A stretch of 64,000 nt of DNA from JAGVSR01 sp963708775 (GTDB lineage Bacteria; Pseudomonadota; Alphaproteobacteria; Rhizobiales; Hyphomicrobiaceae), in NCBI GenBank assembly GCA_963708775.1, contig CAVPTI010000017.1:49208-113207 (forward strand), written 5' to 3'. Made by a program: the position numbers and the translations under genes. Shown here one piece after another: positions 1-7,698 of the stretch; positions within the stretch are counted from its first letter, which is position 1, and the number at the start of each line of letters is the position of its first letter. The notes under the pieces were generated by a model. The model was not told where the DNA came from and made no database searches. It saw only the letters and a list, made by a program, of their open reading frames with translations.

Positions 1-38
1 ACTGGATCATGGGACCGGCGGTGTGAGCCGGCGCGGCA

Positions 39-53
39 TTAACGTTTCGTTAA
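39..53. promoter_or_regulatory. Candidate CtrA-binding site
   Basis: The sequence TTAACGTTTCGTTAA matches the full CtrA consensus TTAA-N7-TTAA known from Caulobacter and other Alphaproteobacteria. It lies about 75 bases upstream of the small gene starting at 128 and could control that gene or one outside the window to the left. The match is seen directly; binding is inferred. Confidence 0.45.
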
Positions 54-127
54 GAGCTCGAATTAAGATAATTGAGTGTGTGATTCGGGCGATGCGGTCG
101 AATTACCATCATTCGGGGAGGCTCACG

Positions 128-331
128 ATGAGCAACGTGCTCGCGTTTCGTCCCGCGTTCGCCGGAGGGTCCGGTTCCAAGGAGAAAGTTGTGCCGGGCG
201 CTGCGTCGACGTTCGCCGGGGGTGAGATCGTGATTTTTCCGGGCGTGCGCTATGAGCGCGCCGCCGAGCCGGGTGAGCCATCGCCGAGGCCGTCGCGCGG
301 CGGGCGGGGCAAGGCACGCGGCGCCAAGTGA
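128..331 (+). CDS. Small conserved hypothetical protein, 67 aa
   Basis: Unrecognised small basic protein. The frame is open further upstream, but the ATG at 128 is preceded by a GGGGAGG ribosome binding site at good spacing, so I chose it. The product has no signal peptide or membrane segment. It has a Gly/Ser-rich N-terminal half, a central hydrophobic segment EIVIFPGVRYER, and an Arg/Gly/Lys-rich tail that could bind nucleic acid. It ends 7 bases before the convergent DUF1254-type gene. A CtrA-like site lies upstream. Function unknown. Confidence 0.55.
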   Translation: MSNVLAFRPAFAGGSGSKEKVVPGAASTFAGGEIVIFPGVRYERAAEPGEPSPRPSRGGRGKARGAK

Positions 332-337
332 GAACGA

Positions 338-922
338 TCAGCGCTTGTCGGCGAGACTGCGGCAGGTGGCGCGGCTCAGTTCCGCTTCGTTGACGGCGCA
401 GTAGGCGTAGCCTGCATCGGGCGCGCGCAGCACGGCGAGGCCTCTTCGGGCCTGAACCTGCAATTGCGATTGGCGGGGTGAGCGGCGGCCTTGCGCTTCC
501 GGCGTCAGACCCATGAAGCGATCATCGTCGGGCACGAGCAGAAGGGAAATCGCTGTTGGTTGATCGGGACGACCGGCGGCGACATAGATGGCGGCACCGG
601 TGCGATCGTAAAGTGTCAGCGTCCAGCCGGGCGCCGGCAGGGATGCGGTGATCGCGACCTTGCCGCCACGGGTATCGAAGAGGCACATGGCGACCCTCGT
701 ATCGGGGGCGAGGTAGGGCAACGGCTGGGTGTCGGGCGTGATGGGCGGGAATACGACCATCGTGTTGGATTTGAGCGCCGGGGCGAGCCGATCCCAAGCC
801 GTCGACATTGCGATGCTGGGCGCGGCGAAGGTCGTCGCCACATGCAGGATGGCCATGGCGAAGAGGGCTGCCAGCACGAGCCGCGGATCAAACTTGCGCA
901 GTCGGGCAAGGATCGTCTTCAT
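338..922 (-). CDS. DUF1254-type membrane-anchored protein
   Basis: A 194-residue protein with one N-terminal membrane segment (about residues 14-34) and an exported domain. The pattern NTMVVFPPITPDTQPLPYLAPDTRV, read here in short pieces, followed by a beta-rich body is typical of DUF1254 proteins that pair with DUF1214 proteins in Rhizobiales. Its ATG overlaps the stop of the upstream DUF1214 gene in an ATGA arrangement, so the two are probably translationally coupled and belong to one operon with the PBP gene. Two C-terminal cysteines may form a disulfide. The biochemical role of the family is unknown; a cell-envelope role is inferred from the neighbours. Confidence 0.75.
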   Translation of the reverse strand: MKTILARLRKFDPRLVLAALFAMAILHVATTFAAPSIAMSTAWDRLAPALKSNTMVVFPPITPDTQPLPYLAPDTRVAMCLFDTRGGKVAITASLPAPGWTLTLYDRTGAAIYVAAGRPDQPTAISLLLVPDDDRFMGLTPEAQGRRSPRQSQLQVQARRGLAVLRAPDAGYAYCAVNEAELSRATCRSLADKR

Positions 923-1668
923 CGGCAGCCCTTGGCGGTAATGGTGGGGACGCGGGCGGAGAGGTCGCGCGCCTCGTCGCCGGTTCCGGTGGCGAGGCTC
1001 ATGTCGATGACGGTGAAGACGACGCTCAGGTTTCCCGCACCGCTGGTCGGCAGCCAGTTGCCACCTCCGGCCGAACGCGAAAGCAAACCGACGAAGCGGC
1101 CGTCGGGAGAGATCGCTGCGGTGTCGCTGGTAAACGCATAGCGTTCGGCGGCATTCTGGATAAGGCGACCGTCGCGATCGAACACTGCGATGCTCCACCA
1201 GGAGGACTCCGGCGGCCGCAGGGTCATCTCGTAGTCGCATGAGGAATGCAAAGCGCTGCCGTTGCTGTCGTGGCGTGCGAGCCAGGTTTCGGCGACTTCG
1301 CTGGACAGCGGAAGAGCGCCAAGGCGTGCATAGTGGGCGCGCGTGTACGGGTCGGCGTCGGGCCGCGCGGCCGTGGTCCACACCGTCCAAGGGCCCTCGG
1401 TCACTGTGGATAGGCGAGAGCCGACATCCATCATGTAGTAGGCGCTGCCGAAGCCGCCGGTGAGCACAACAACAATGAACAGCGCCCAGTCTGTCAGCAG
1501 GCGCAGGAAAATCGCAATCCGCTTTTTGACCTGATGACGCCAAAAGCTGGTGCCGCGCAATTTCGCGGTCCACGAGCGAGCACCGGGGGCGGCACGGGCG
1601 AAAAGCCGCTGCGGCAGCGTCTGAAGGCCGCCGCCGAACCGCATGCCATCAAAAAAGGTGCGGATCAT
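919..1668 (-). CDS. DUF1214 domain protein
   Basis: A 249-residue protein with a basic N terminus, a transmembrane segment near residues 57-78 and a C-terminal DUF1214-like domain. The segment SSWWSIAVFDRDGRLIQNAAERY and the later glycine-rich stretch before NWLPTSGAGNLSVVF are typical of that domain. The start ATG overlaps the TGA of the upstream PBP gene by four bases, and its own stop overlaps the next gene the same way, giving a tightly coupled three-gene operon. DUF1214/DUF1254 pairs recur in Rhizobiales without an assigned activity. A shorter start a few codons in (the Met before RFGG) is possible. Confidence 0.8.
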   Translation of the reverse strand: MIRTFFDGMRFGGGLQTLPQRLFARAAPGARSWTAKLRGTSFWRHQVKKRIAIFLRLLTDWALFIVVVLTGGFGSAYYMMDVGSRLSTVTEGPWTVWTTAARPDADPYTRAHYARLGALPLSSEVAETWLARHDSNGSALHSSCDYEMTLRPPESSWWSIAVFDRDGRLIQNAAERYAFTSDTAAISPDGRFVGLLSRSAGGGNWLPTSGAGNLSVVFTVIDMSLATGTGDEARDLSARVPTITAKGCR

Positions 1669-3944
1669 TGCACGACCCCGCTCGCGCGCGTGTCGGTGCC
1701 CGCGGATCGGCCAGGGGCGGAATTAGGCAAGGCTGCGCGATCACCCGGCTTGCCAGCCGGGGCGGGTGGTGCCGGCGCGCCACCGCTGCCCCCGGCCGGC
1801 TTTGCGGTCAAGCCAGCAGCTTTGCGCAAATCGGTTGCCATCTGACGCAGAGCGTCGCGGGCCGCATCCGGTAGACGGCGCGAGGCTTTGGCTTGAGCTT
1901 CCGCTTCCCCCGTCAACTGGGCGGCCAGCGCCGGGTCGGTAATGCGCAATTGGGCGATGCGCTGCTGTTCGGCGACTTGGGCGGGATGCGGATCGAGACC
2001 GGGTATGGTCGGGATGTTCATATCCTTATGAGCGACGGCCATGAAGTCGTGCCAGATGGGCGCTGCGATCTGACCACCTGTGTTGCCGTTGGCCATGGGC
2101 CGGTTGTCGTCGTTGCCGAGCCAGACTGAGGCCACATAGCGGCCAGTGAATCCGACGAACCAGATGTCGTTGGGGCCGGAGCTCGTGCCGGTTTTGCCTG
2201 CCGAATGGGTAAACTCGAGGCCGGCGCGCTGTGCGGTGCCGTCGGTGACGACCTTGTTCATCATCCAGTTCATGCCGGCGGCGACTTCCGGCTTCACGAT
2301 CTGCGGAGGTGCCGGTTCGTCGCGCTCGCGGCTGTAGATCAGCTCGCCCTTCGAATTGTAGATTTCAGTGATGGCGTAAGGCAGGGCGCGTTTGCCGCCG
2401 TTGGCGAACGTGGCGAAGCCGCCAGTGTGCTCGAGCGGTGTGATGCCATAGTCGCCAAGCGCCATAGAGCAGGTCTTGCGAATGCCCTTGATGCCGAGGC
2501 GCTGGGTCATTTCGATGACGTTCTCGCGGCCGACGGCAAAGGAGAGTTCGGCGGCAACGGTGTTCAAGGATTTGGCGAGCGCCATCCACAGCGGCAGACG
2601 CGAGCCGGAGCCGCCGCCTCCGCCGTAGTTGGATGGGCTCCAGCGGCCGCACGAACGGGACGCATCGCGGACGGTGGTTGTCGGTTTGTAGCCGCGTTCG
2701 AGTGCGGTGGCGTAAACATAAACCTTGAATGATGATCCTGGCTGGCGGCGGGCGTTGGTGGCGCGATTGAACTGGCTTTCGCCGTAGTCGGGTCCTCCGA
2801 CCATGGCGCGTACGGCACCGTCGGTTTCCATGGCGACCAGTGCGCCGGAGTTGAGGCGCAGGCTGCGGCCGCGCTGGCGGATGAAGGGAACGATCGTATC
2901 GTCGGCAGCTTTTTGCATCGACAGATCGATCGTGGTTCGTGCCGTGAGCACATACTGGCCTTTGCCTTCCGCCAGCTTCTGCACTTCTTCGAAGGCGTAA
3001 TCGAGGAACCAGTCCGGGCTGTCGGTGGTGCGCGCCTCGACGATTTTCGCCGGATTGAGACGCGCTTCGTGGACCTCTGCGGCGGTAAAGAACCCGGCTT
3101 CAACGAGGTTCTGCAAAACTTCGTTGGTACGTGCGCGGGATGCGGGCAGGTTGACGTGCGGGGCGTATTTCGTCGGTGCTTTATAGAGCCCGCCGAGAAG
3201 GGCTGCCTCTGCGAGGTTCACCTCGCGAATGGATTTGCCGAAATAGAACTGTGCAGCAGCTTCCACGCCGAAGGCTCCGCCGCCCATATACGCGCGGTCG
3301 AGGTAGAGCTTGAGGATTTCACGTTTGGTGAAGCGGCTCTCGAGGAGGAAGGAGAGGAACAGCTCCTTGATCTTGCGTTCCAGGGAGCGTTCCGAGGAGA
3401 GGAACAGGTTCTTTGCCAGCTGCTGGGTAAGCGATGAGCCGCCCTGGACGACGTCGTTGGCGCGGAGATTTTCCGCGAGCGCGCGAACGGTACCGAGCAC
3501 GTCAATGCCGTAGTGCTCGAAGAAGCGGCGGTCTTCGGTGGCAAGCGTGGCTTTGATGACGCTTTCGGGTATTTCTTCGAGCGGCACGGCATCGTTGTGC
3601 AGGATGCCGCGCTTGCCGATCTCATTGCCGTCCTTATCAAGCAACTTGACGCTGTAGCGGCCCGTCAGGAACTTGCCTTCATCGAACTCATTGAAGGCGG
3701 GTATAGCGAGCGCGAAAAGAACGACAAAGCCGCCGGCGCCCAATGTCAAACCTTCGGACGCCAGTTCATTGAAAAGACGCTTCCAACCGGTCAGCTGAAA
3801 ACGGGCAAAGAAGGTCTGGCCGGCGTTCCAGGCGTCGCGGATGCGCGACCACACTTCCGACAGGGTCGAATTGATTTTGGCGTCGAGACCGAGAAGGTTC
3901 GAGAGCTTGTCACGGCCGCCCTGTTTGAAAAACCAGTCGCTCAA
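1665..3944 (-). CDS. Class A penicillin-binding protein (PBP1A family)
   Basis: Bifunctional peptidoglycan synthase: an N-terminal GT51 glycosyltransferase polymerises lipid II and a C-terminal transpeptidase cross-links the glycan. Numbered from a TTG start (MSDWFF in related proteins), a membrane anchor lies at about residues 64-83. The GT51 motifs are EDRRFFEHYG (catalytic Glu137), GGSSLTQQLAKN (168-179) and KREILKLYLDRAYMGGGAFG. The transpeptidase has S404-S-F-K407, S459-L-N461 and K584-T-G586. The C-terminal tail is Pro/Ala/Gly-rich. I chose TTG at 3944 because an AGGCGGA sequence precedes it and family similarity begins there. An ATG at 4076 would add 44 non-conserved residues. It is first gene of an operon with the DUF1214/DUF1254 pair. 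Confidence 0.93.
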   Translation of the reverse strand: MSDWFFKQGGRDKLSNLLGLDAKINSTLSEVWSRIRDAWNAGQTFFARFQLTGWKRLFNELASEGLTLGAGGFVVLFALAIPAFNEFDEGKFLTGRYSVKLLDKDGNEIGKRGILHNDAVPLEEIPESVIKATLATEDRRFFEHYGIDVLGTVRALAENLRANDVVQGGSSLTQQLAKNLFLSSERSLERKIKELFLSFLLESRFTKREILKLYLDRAYMGGGAFGVEAAAQFYFGKSIREVNLAEAALLGGLYKAPTKYAPHVNLPASRARTNEVLQNLVEAGFFTAAEVHEARLNPAKIVEARTTDSPDWFLDYAFEEVQKLAEGKGQYVLTARTTIDLSMQKAADDTIVPFIRQRGRSLRLNSGALVAMETDGAVRAMVGGPDYGESQFNRATNARRQPGSSFKVYVYATALERGYKPTTTVRDASRSCGRWSPSNYGGGGGSGSRLPLWMALAKSLNTVAAELSFAVGRENVIEMTQRLGIKGIRKTCSMALGDYGITPLEHTGGFATFANGGKRALPYAITEIYNSKGELIYSRERDEPAPPQIVKPEVAAGMNWMMNKVVTDGTAQRAGLEFTHSAGKTGTSSGPNDIWFVGFTGRYVASVWLGNDDNRPMANGNTGGQIAAPIWHDFMAVAHKDMNIPTIPGLDPHPAQVAEQQRIAQLRITDPALAAQLTGEAEAQAKASRRLPDAARDALRQMATDLRKAAGLTAKPAGGSGGAPAPPAPAGKPGDRAALPNSAPGRSAGTDTRASGVVQ

Positions 3945-4172
3945 ACTCGTCCGCCTCGCTAATGACGTCTTCTCTCGAGGATGCGATCCTCGAACCAAGG
4001 CCGCGATATACCAACCGGGCCCATTGAACCGGGACCACTCGAGGGCAGACGCGCGGCGCCGACAAAAGGGCAGCACGACATGGCCAAGATGGGGCAGGGC
4101 CGGCGGAATCGTTCGCGATCCGAGGCCACAGATCTAGCACTTTCCGCCCCAGAGGCGCGAGGGGGCCGTGGC

Positions 4173-4658
4173 ATGTCCGAACGTGTCAAGGTCAAAGACA
4201 GTGTCGAGCCTAAGCCCTTTTGGGAAACAAAGTCCCTGGAGGAGATGACGGCTGCGGAATGGGAATTGCTCTGCGACGGCTGCGGGCGTTGCTGCCTCAA
4301 CAAACTCGAGGACGAGGATACGGGTGAAATCGTGCTGACGCGCCTGGCCTGCGCGCTGCTCGATATCGGGCAGTGCCGGTGCTCCGATTACAAAAACCGC
4401 TTCGACAAGATGCCGGATTGCATCAATCTCACGCCGGAAAAGGTGCGGACGCTGAAATGGCTGCCGGCGACGTGTGGATACCGGCGCGTGAAGGAAGGCC
4501 TTGGGTTGGCATGGTGGCACCCGCTCATTTCCGGCGACCCGGAAACCGTGCACCAAGCTGGAATCTCGGTGCGCGGTTTCGCTCGGTCGGAGAAGGGTGT
4601 GCGGGCACACAACTTCGTCCGGTACATCATTTCAGACTTCGAGGACGGTGAGAGTTAG
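4173..4658 (+). CDS. YcgN family cysteine-cluster protein
   Basis: A 161-residue cytoplasmic protein of the UPF0260/YcgN family. It carries the cysteine signature CDGCGRCCLNKL near residues 31-42, then further cysteines in LACALLD, GQCRCSDY and MPDCINLTP, and a late ATCGYR. This arrangement is thought to bind zinc or an iron-sulfur centre; the function is not established. The family runs about 150 residues, so the ATG at 4173 (GAGGGGG upstream) fits better than the in-frame ATG at 4080, which would add a basic non-conserved extension. It is divergent from the PBP operon, with shared upstream DNA at 3945-4172. Confidence 0.88.
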   Translation: MSERVKVKDSVEPKPFWETKSLEEMTAAEWELLCDGCGRCCLNKLEDEDTGEIVLTRLACALLDIGQCRCSDYKNRFDKMPDCINLTPEKVRTLKWLPATCGYRRVKEGLGLAWWHPLISGDPETVHQAGISVRGFARSEKGVRAHNFVRYIISDFEDGES

Positions 4659-4677
4659 GTCGCTCTCCGCGTCTCGA

Positions 4678-5088
4678 CTAGCGGCGGCGGTGGTACACAC
4701 GGTGCGCCCGGTATGCACGGCGGGCCCCATAACCGCGATAGGGACTGTAGTACGCCCGCGCGCGGGCATACCCGTATGGGCGATAGGCTCGATAGGGGCG
4801 ATAGACGCGGTAAGGGCGATAGTAATACGCGTCGTCATAATAACCGTCGTTATAGTAGCCGTCGTTATAATAGTAGGCGGGGTAGCCGCCGTATGCGTAG
4901 CCGTAATAGGGCCGGTAGTAGCGATGGCGGTAGGCGCTGCCAATGATAACTGCGGTGGCGACGCCGGCCGCGACACCCCAACCCCAGCCACGATAGCGGT
5001 GTGCGTCGGCGCGATCGGTGGCAACCGTCATGCTTGCGACCGCGACCAGGAGTGCGAGGAGAAGGCCACTTAGAGAACGCGTACGCAT
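4678..5088 (-). CDS. Secreted Tyr/Arg-rich low-complexity protein
   Basis: A 136-residue protein with a clear Sec signal peptide (MRTRSLSGLLLALLVAVASM, cleavage probably after RADA) and a glycine-rich hydrophobic segment (VAAGVATAVIIGSAY). The rest is tyrosine- and arginine-rich low-complexity sequence with YYNDGYYNDGYYDDAYYY and then PYR/YRP repeats. The start is fixed by a strong GGGAGG ribosome binding site. Such proteins are common in Rhizobiales envelopes with no known activity. The tyrosine repeats arise from short imperfect DNA repeats around 4815-4880. It is convergent with the YcgN gene, 19 bases apart. Confidence 0.8.
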   Translation of the reverse strand: MRTRSLSGLLLALLVAVASMTVATDRADAHRYRGWGWGVAAGVATAVIIGSAYRHRYYRPYYGYAYGGYPAYYYNDGYYNDGYYDDAYYYRPYRVYRPYRAYRPYGYARARAYYSPYRGYGARRAYRAHRVYHRRR

Positions 5089-5497
5089 TGGAACCTCCCA
5101 TTGATACGGGTGTGCGTTCGAGGACGCGCCCGTGCTGCGAGATCGTTGGACGATACCGCGACCGGGTTCGTTGATGAAGATCAATTCCTTAGATCGTCCG
5201 CGCACCAACGATGGATCACCTGATGTTGCCCATTGGCTCGGCGACCGTGATGTGGCGCCGGCTGCAACCGCTGCGTTGTAACCGACGACGAAAGCTGCGC
5301 GGGTTCGCAGCAGCATGATGCCGGTCGGGGCCTTGTTGGCGGAGTGAAGAGGATTCGGTTTGGTCAGTCAGTCGGGTTGGGCATCATCGCGTGTTTACGA
5401 CTTATCCCCGCATCACCGGAGCGCGATAAACTGAAGGGTTGGGTTCTTCAAGGCCGCCTAAGTATCTGATTATAAATGGCTATTTGCAATTTTGTGT
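5089..5497. other. Intergenic region without a recognised gene
   Basis: About 400 bases between the secreted Tyr-rich protein and the GTA promoter. Open frames here lack ribosome binding sites and plausible composition. The left part must contain the promoter of the minus-strand gene at 5088. I saw no tRNA, attachment site or repeat. Confidence 0.6.
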
Positions 5498-5526
5498 TTG
5501 ACAGCGTGACGGTCGTCGTGTAGGTT
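5498..5526 (+). promoter_or_regulatory. Sigma-70-type promoter upstream of the GTA cluster
   Basis: A perfect -35 hexamer TTGACA (5498-5503), a 17-base spacer and TAGGTT (5521-5526) as -10. Transcription would begin near 5533, just ahead of the hairpin terminator at 5552-5586 and about 135 bases before the first GTA gene. The elements are seen directly; activity is inferred. Confidence 0.55.
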
Positions 5527-5551
5527 TTTTGTATGGTGCGAGAGTTGCGGG

Positions 5552-5586
5552 CGGTTCGGATGCGGTGATGCATTCGGGCCGTTTTT
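5552..5586 (+). terminator. Intrinsic terminator or attenuator upstream of the GTA genes
   Basis: A 12-bp stem with some G-U pairs (CGGTTCGGATGC pairing with GCATTCGGGCCG), a six-base loop GGTGAT, and then TTTTTGTTTT. It lies between the promoter at 5498 and the small terminase gene at 5669, so transcripts from that promoter would stop after about 55 nt unless antitermination occurs. A 36-base reading frame (ATG 5533, TGA 5566-5568) ends in the loop. Confidence 0.6.
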
Positions 5587-5668
5587 GTTTTCGCGGCTCG
5601 TCGAGAGGCGCGGCTCGCACCAGTTCGCATTTCTATCCCAGCATCGATGAAGACTGGAGTGGCTCCGC

Positions 5669-6277
5669 ATGGCGCGTCCGCGTGTGGTCCTCGATGACGA
5701 CGCTTGGGCAGCTGTCCGTGTGGCGTATGAGGACACGCCAGAGCCGGTGACGCGGATCCTGGCGCGGTTCGGGATCCAAAGGCATCAGCTCTATGACCGG
5801 ATCGCGCTCGAGAACTGGCGGATGCGGTCTTCGGGCGTGGTCAAGTCGGCCGCGGACGTGGCACCGCCGGTTGCACGACCGCCACCGTTGCTGCGGGTCG
5901 AGCCCGCGATCAGCGATCTGGTGATTGAAGGAACTGGCTGTTCGGTCGAGGGCGACAGGCCAGTGCAAACGCACGCGGAGCGCATGGAGCGGCTCTATCG
6001 CATCATCGACCGGCTACTGGAAAAGATGGAGAGCAACGTGGTCAACAATCCCAACATGACGGCACAAGAACAGGAACGCGCGGCGAAGGCGCTGACGTCG
6101 ACGATGACGGCGATGGAGCGGATGACCGACATCGCCGATCCGAAGAAAGCGCCTGAGACGTCCGACGGAGGCAAGAATAATGACAGTGCCGAAGCCGAAC
6201 GGATGCGTCGCGAGATTGCGGAGCGTCTTGAGCGGCTCAGCGCCAAATTGCTCGACGGTACCGGCAAGTCTGAGTGA
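5669..6277 (+). CDS. Putative small terminase (GTA g1-like), HTH protein
   Basis: A 202-residue protein in the position of RcGTA gene g1, the small terminase. The N terminus (about residues 10-55) contains a helix-turn-helix-like segment (VTRILARFGIQRHQLYDRIALENW) suited to DNA recognition. The middle is proline-rich and the C-terminal half is predicted coiled coil (ERMERLYRIIDRLLEKMES and EAERMRREIAERLERLSAKLL), as expected for an oligomeric TerS. It would bind DNA and present it to the large terminase. The reading frame is intact. It overlaps the terL start by 98 bases. Assignment rests mainly on synteny and fold-like features. Confidence 0.7.
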   Translation: MARPRVVLDDDAWAAVRVAYEDTPEPVTRILARFGIQRHQLYDRIALENWRMRSSGVVKSAADVAPPVARPPPLLRVEPAISDLVIEGTGCSVEGDRPVQTHAERMERLYRIIDRLLEKMESNVVNNPNMTAQEQERAAKALTSTMTAMERMTDIADPKKAPETSDGGKNNDSAEAERMRREIAERLERLSAKLLDGTGKSE

Positions 6278-7560
6278 CCTCACCGACGCCCAGATCCGCC
6301 GGATCTACTTCGACTGGCGGTTCTGGGCGCGGGACGATCAGCTGCCGCCGGAGTTTGGCGCCGATTGGCGCGTGTGGCTGCTGCTCGGCGGCCGTGGCGC
6401 CGGCAAAACGCGGGCGGGGGCGGAGTGGGTTCGCGCGCAGGCGTTGGGTTTATGGGACAGGCAGGTGAGCGCATCGTCTGGTGCTGTTCCTCAACGGCGG
6501 CGGATTGCGCTGATCGGTGAGACGTTCGCCGACGTGCGGCGGGTGATGATCGAGGGCGCGTCTGGGCTTCTCAGCGTGCATCCGGAGAGCGAGCGGCCGG
6601 TGTTCGAAGCGTCCAACGGGCGCATCGTATGGCCCAACGGATCGGTGGCGCATGTGTTTTCGGCTGAGACGCCGGATAGTCTGCGCGGGCCGCAATTCGA
6701 GTTCGCCTGGTGTGACGAGATCGCGAAGTGGCGCGAGCCGGACCAGGTTTGGGACATGCTGCAGTTCGCGCTGCGATTGGGTGCGACGCCGCGAGTGTGC
6801 GTGACCACGACGCCGCGGCCGCTGCCGTTCCTGAAGACGCTGATGGCGGATGCCGCGACGGTGACGATGCGGGCTGCGACGCATGACAACGCGGAGCATC
6901 TGGCGCCGGGGTTCGTCGCGGAGATGGAGCGGCGGTATCAGGGATCGGTGCTCGGGCGGCAGGAATTGCTGGGCGAGATCGTCGAGGGCGAGCAGGGTGC
7001 GCTGTGGCGGCGCGATTGGATCGAGGCGAGCCGCGTGAGCGCGGCGGGCGATTTGCGGCGTATCGTGGTGGCGGTCGATCCGCCGGTGACGGCGACGAAA
7101 ACTTCGGATGCCTGCGGGATCGTGGTGGCGGGCGAAGACGAGCAGGGCCAAGCGTTCGTCCTTGCCGATCTGACGCTCGAGGGGCGCGAGCCGCATGTGT
7201 GGGCGCGGGCGGCGGTGGCGGCTTATCATGAGTTTCAAGGCCGACCACATCGTGGCGGAGACGAACCAGGGCGGCGATCTCGTGGTCGCGATCCTGAAGC
7301 AGATGGATGAGAACGTGCCGGTGCGGAAGGTGACGGCGACGCGCGGCAAGTGGCTGCGCGCGGAACCGGTGGCGGCGCTCTATGCCGAGGGCCGCGTGGC
7401 GCATGTGGGGCGGTTTGAAAAACTCGAGGTGCAGATGATGTCGTTTGCGGGTGACGGGCGTGCGGGCGGCCGCAGTCCTGATCGGCTCGATGCGCTCGTG
7501 TGGGCGCTGACGGATCTGAAACTCACGCCGCTGGCGCGGCCTGGAATTCGAAGTTTATAG
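6180..7560 (+). pseudogene. Phage/GTA terminase large subunit, one frameshift (g2)
   Basis: DNA-packaging ATPase and nuclease. The start ATG is preceded by GGAGG at ideal spacing and lies inside the small terminase gene. Walker A is GGRGAGKT (70-77), Walker B FAWCDE (175-180), and the RNase H-like nuclease begins at VVAVDPP near residue 300. The first 1,050 bases are intact. After AVAAYHEF the frame changes near 7233: an extra T turns GAG TTC AAG into GAGTTTCAAG. The protein then continues as KADHIVAETNQGGDLV in another frame to 7560. As written, the first frame ends at 7310 without the nuclease C-terminal part. Confidence 0.9.
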
Positions 7561-7663
7561 TTGCGCACGGCGACTCCGCTGTCGCGGAGCCGGCCGCCTG
7601 GCGCGGAGTTTTGAGTTTGCGCCCGGCAACTCCGCTGTCGCGGAGCCGGCCGCCTGGCGCGGA
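7561..7663. repeat. Two 47-nt direct repeats with internal hairpins
   Basis: Bases 7561-7607 and 7617-7663 are the same 47-nt unit, 56 bases apart, with two mismatches. Each copy contains the perfect palindrome CTCCGC-TGTC-GCGGAG followed by a GC-rich segment CCGGCCGCCTGGCG. The pair fills most of the space between the terL stop and the portal start. It resembles a tandem REP-like element; whether further copies exist outside the window is unknown. Confidence 0.85.
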
Positions 7664-7698
7664 CGCTGATTTCAGAAAAGCAATCTGAAGGATACACC

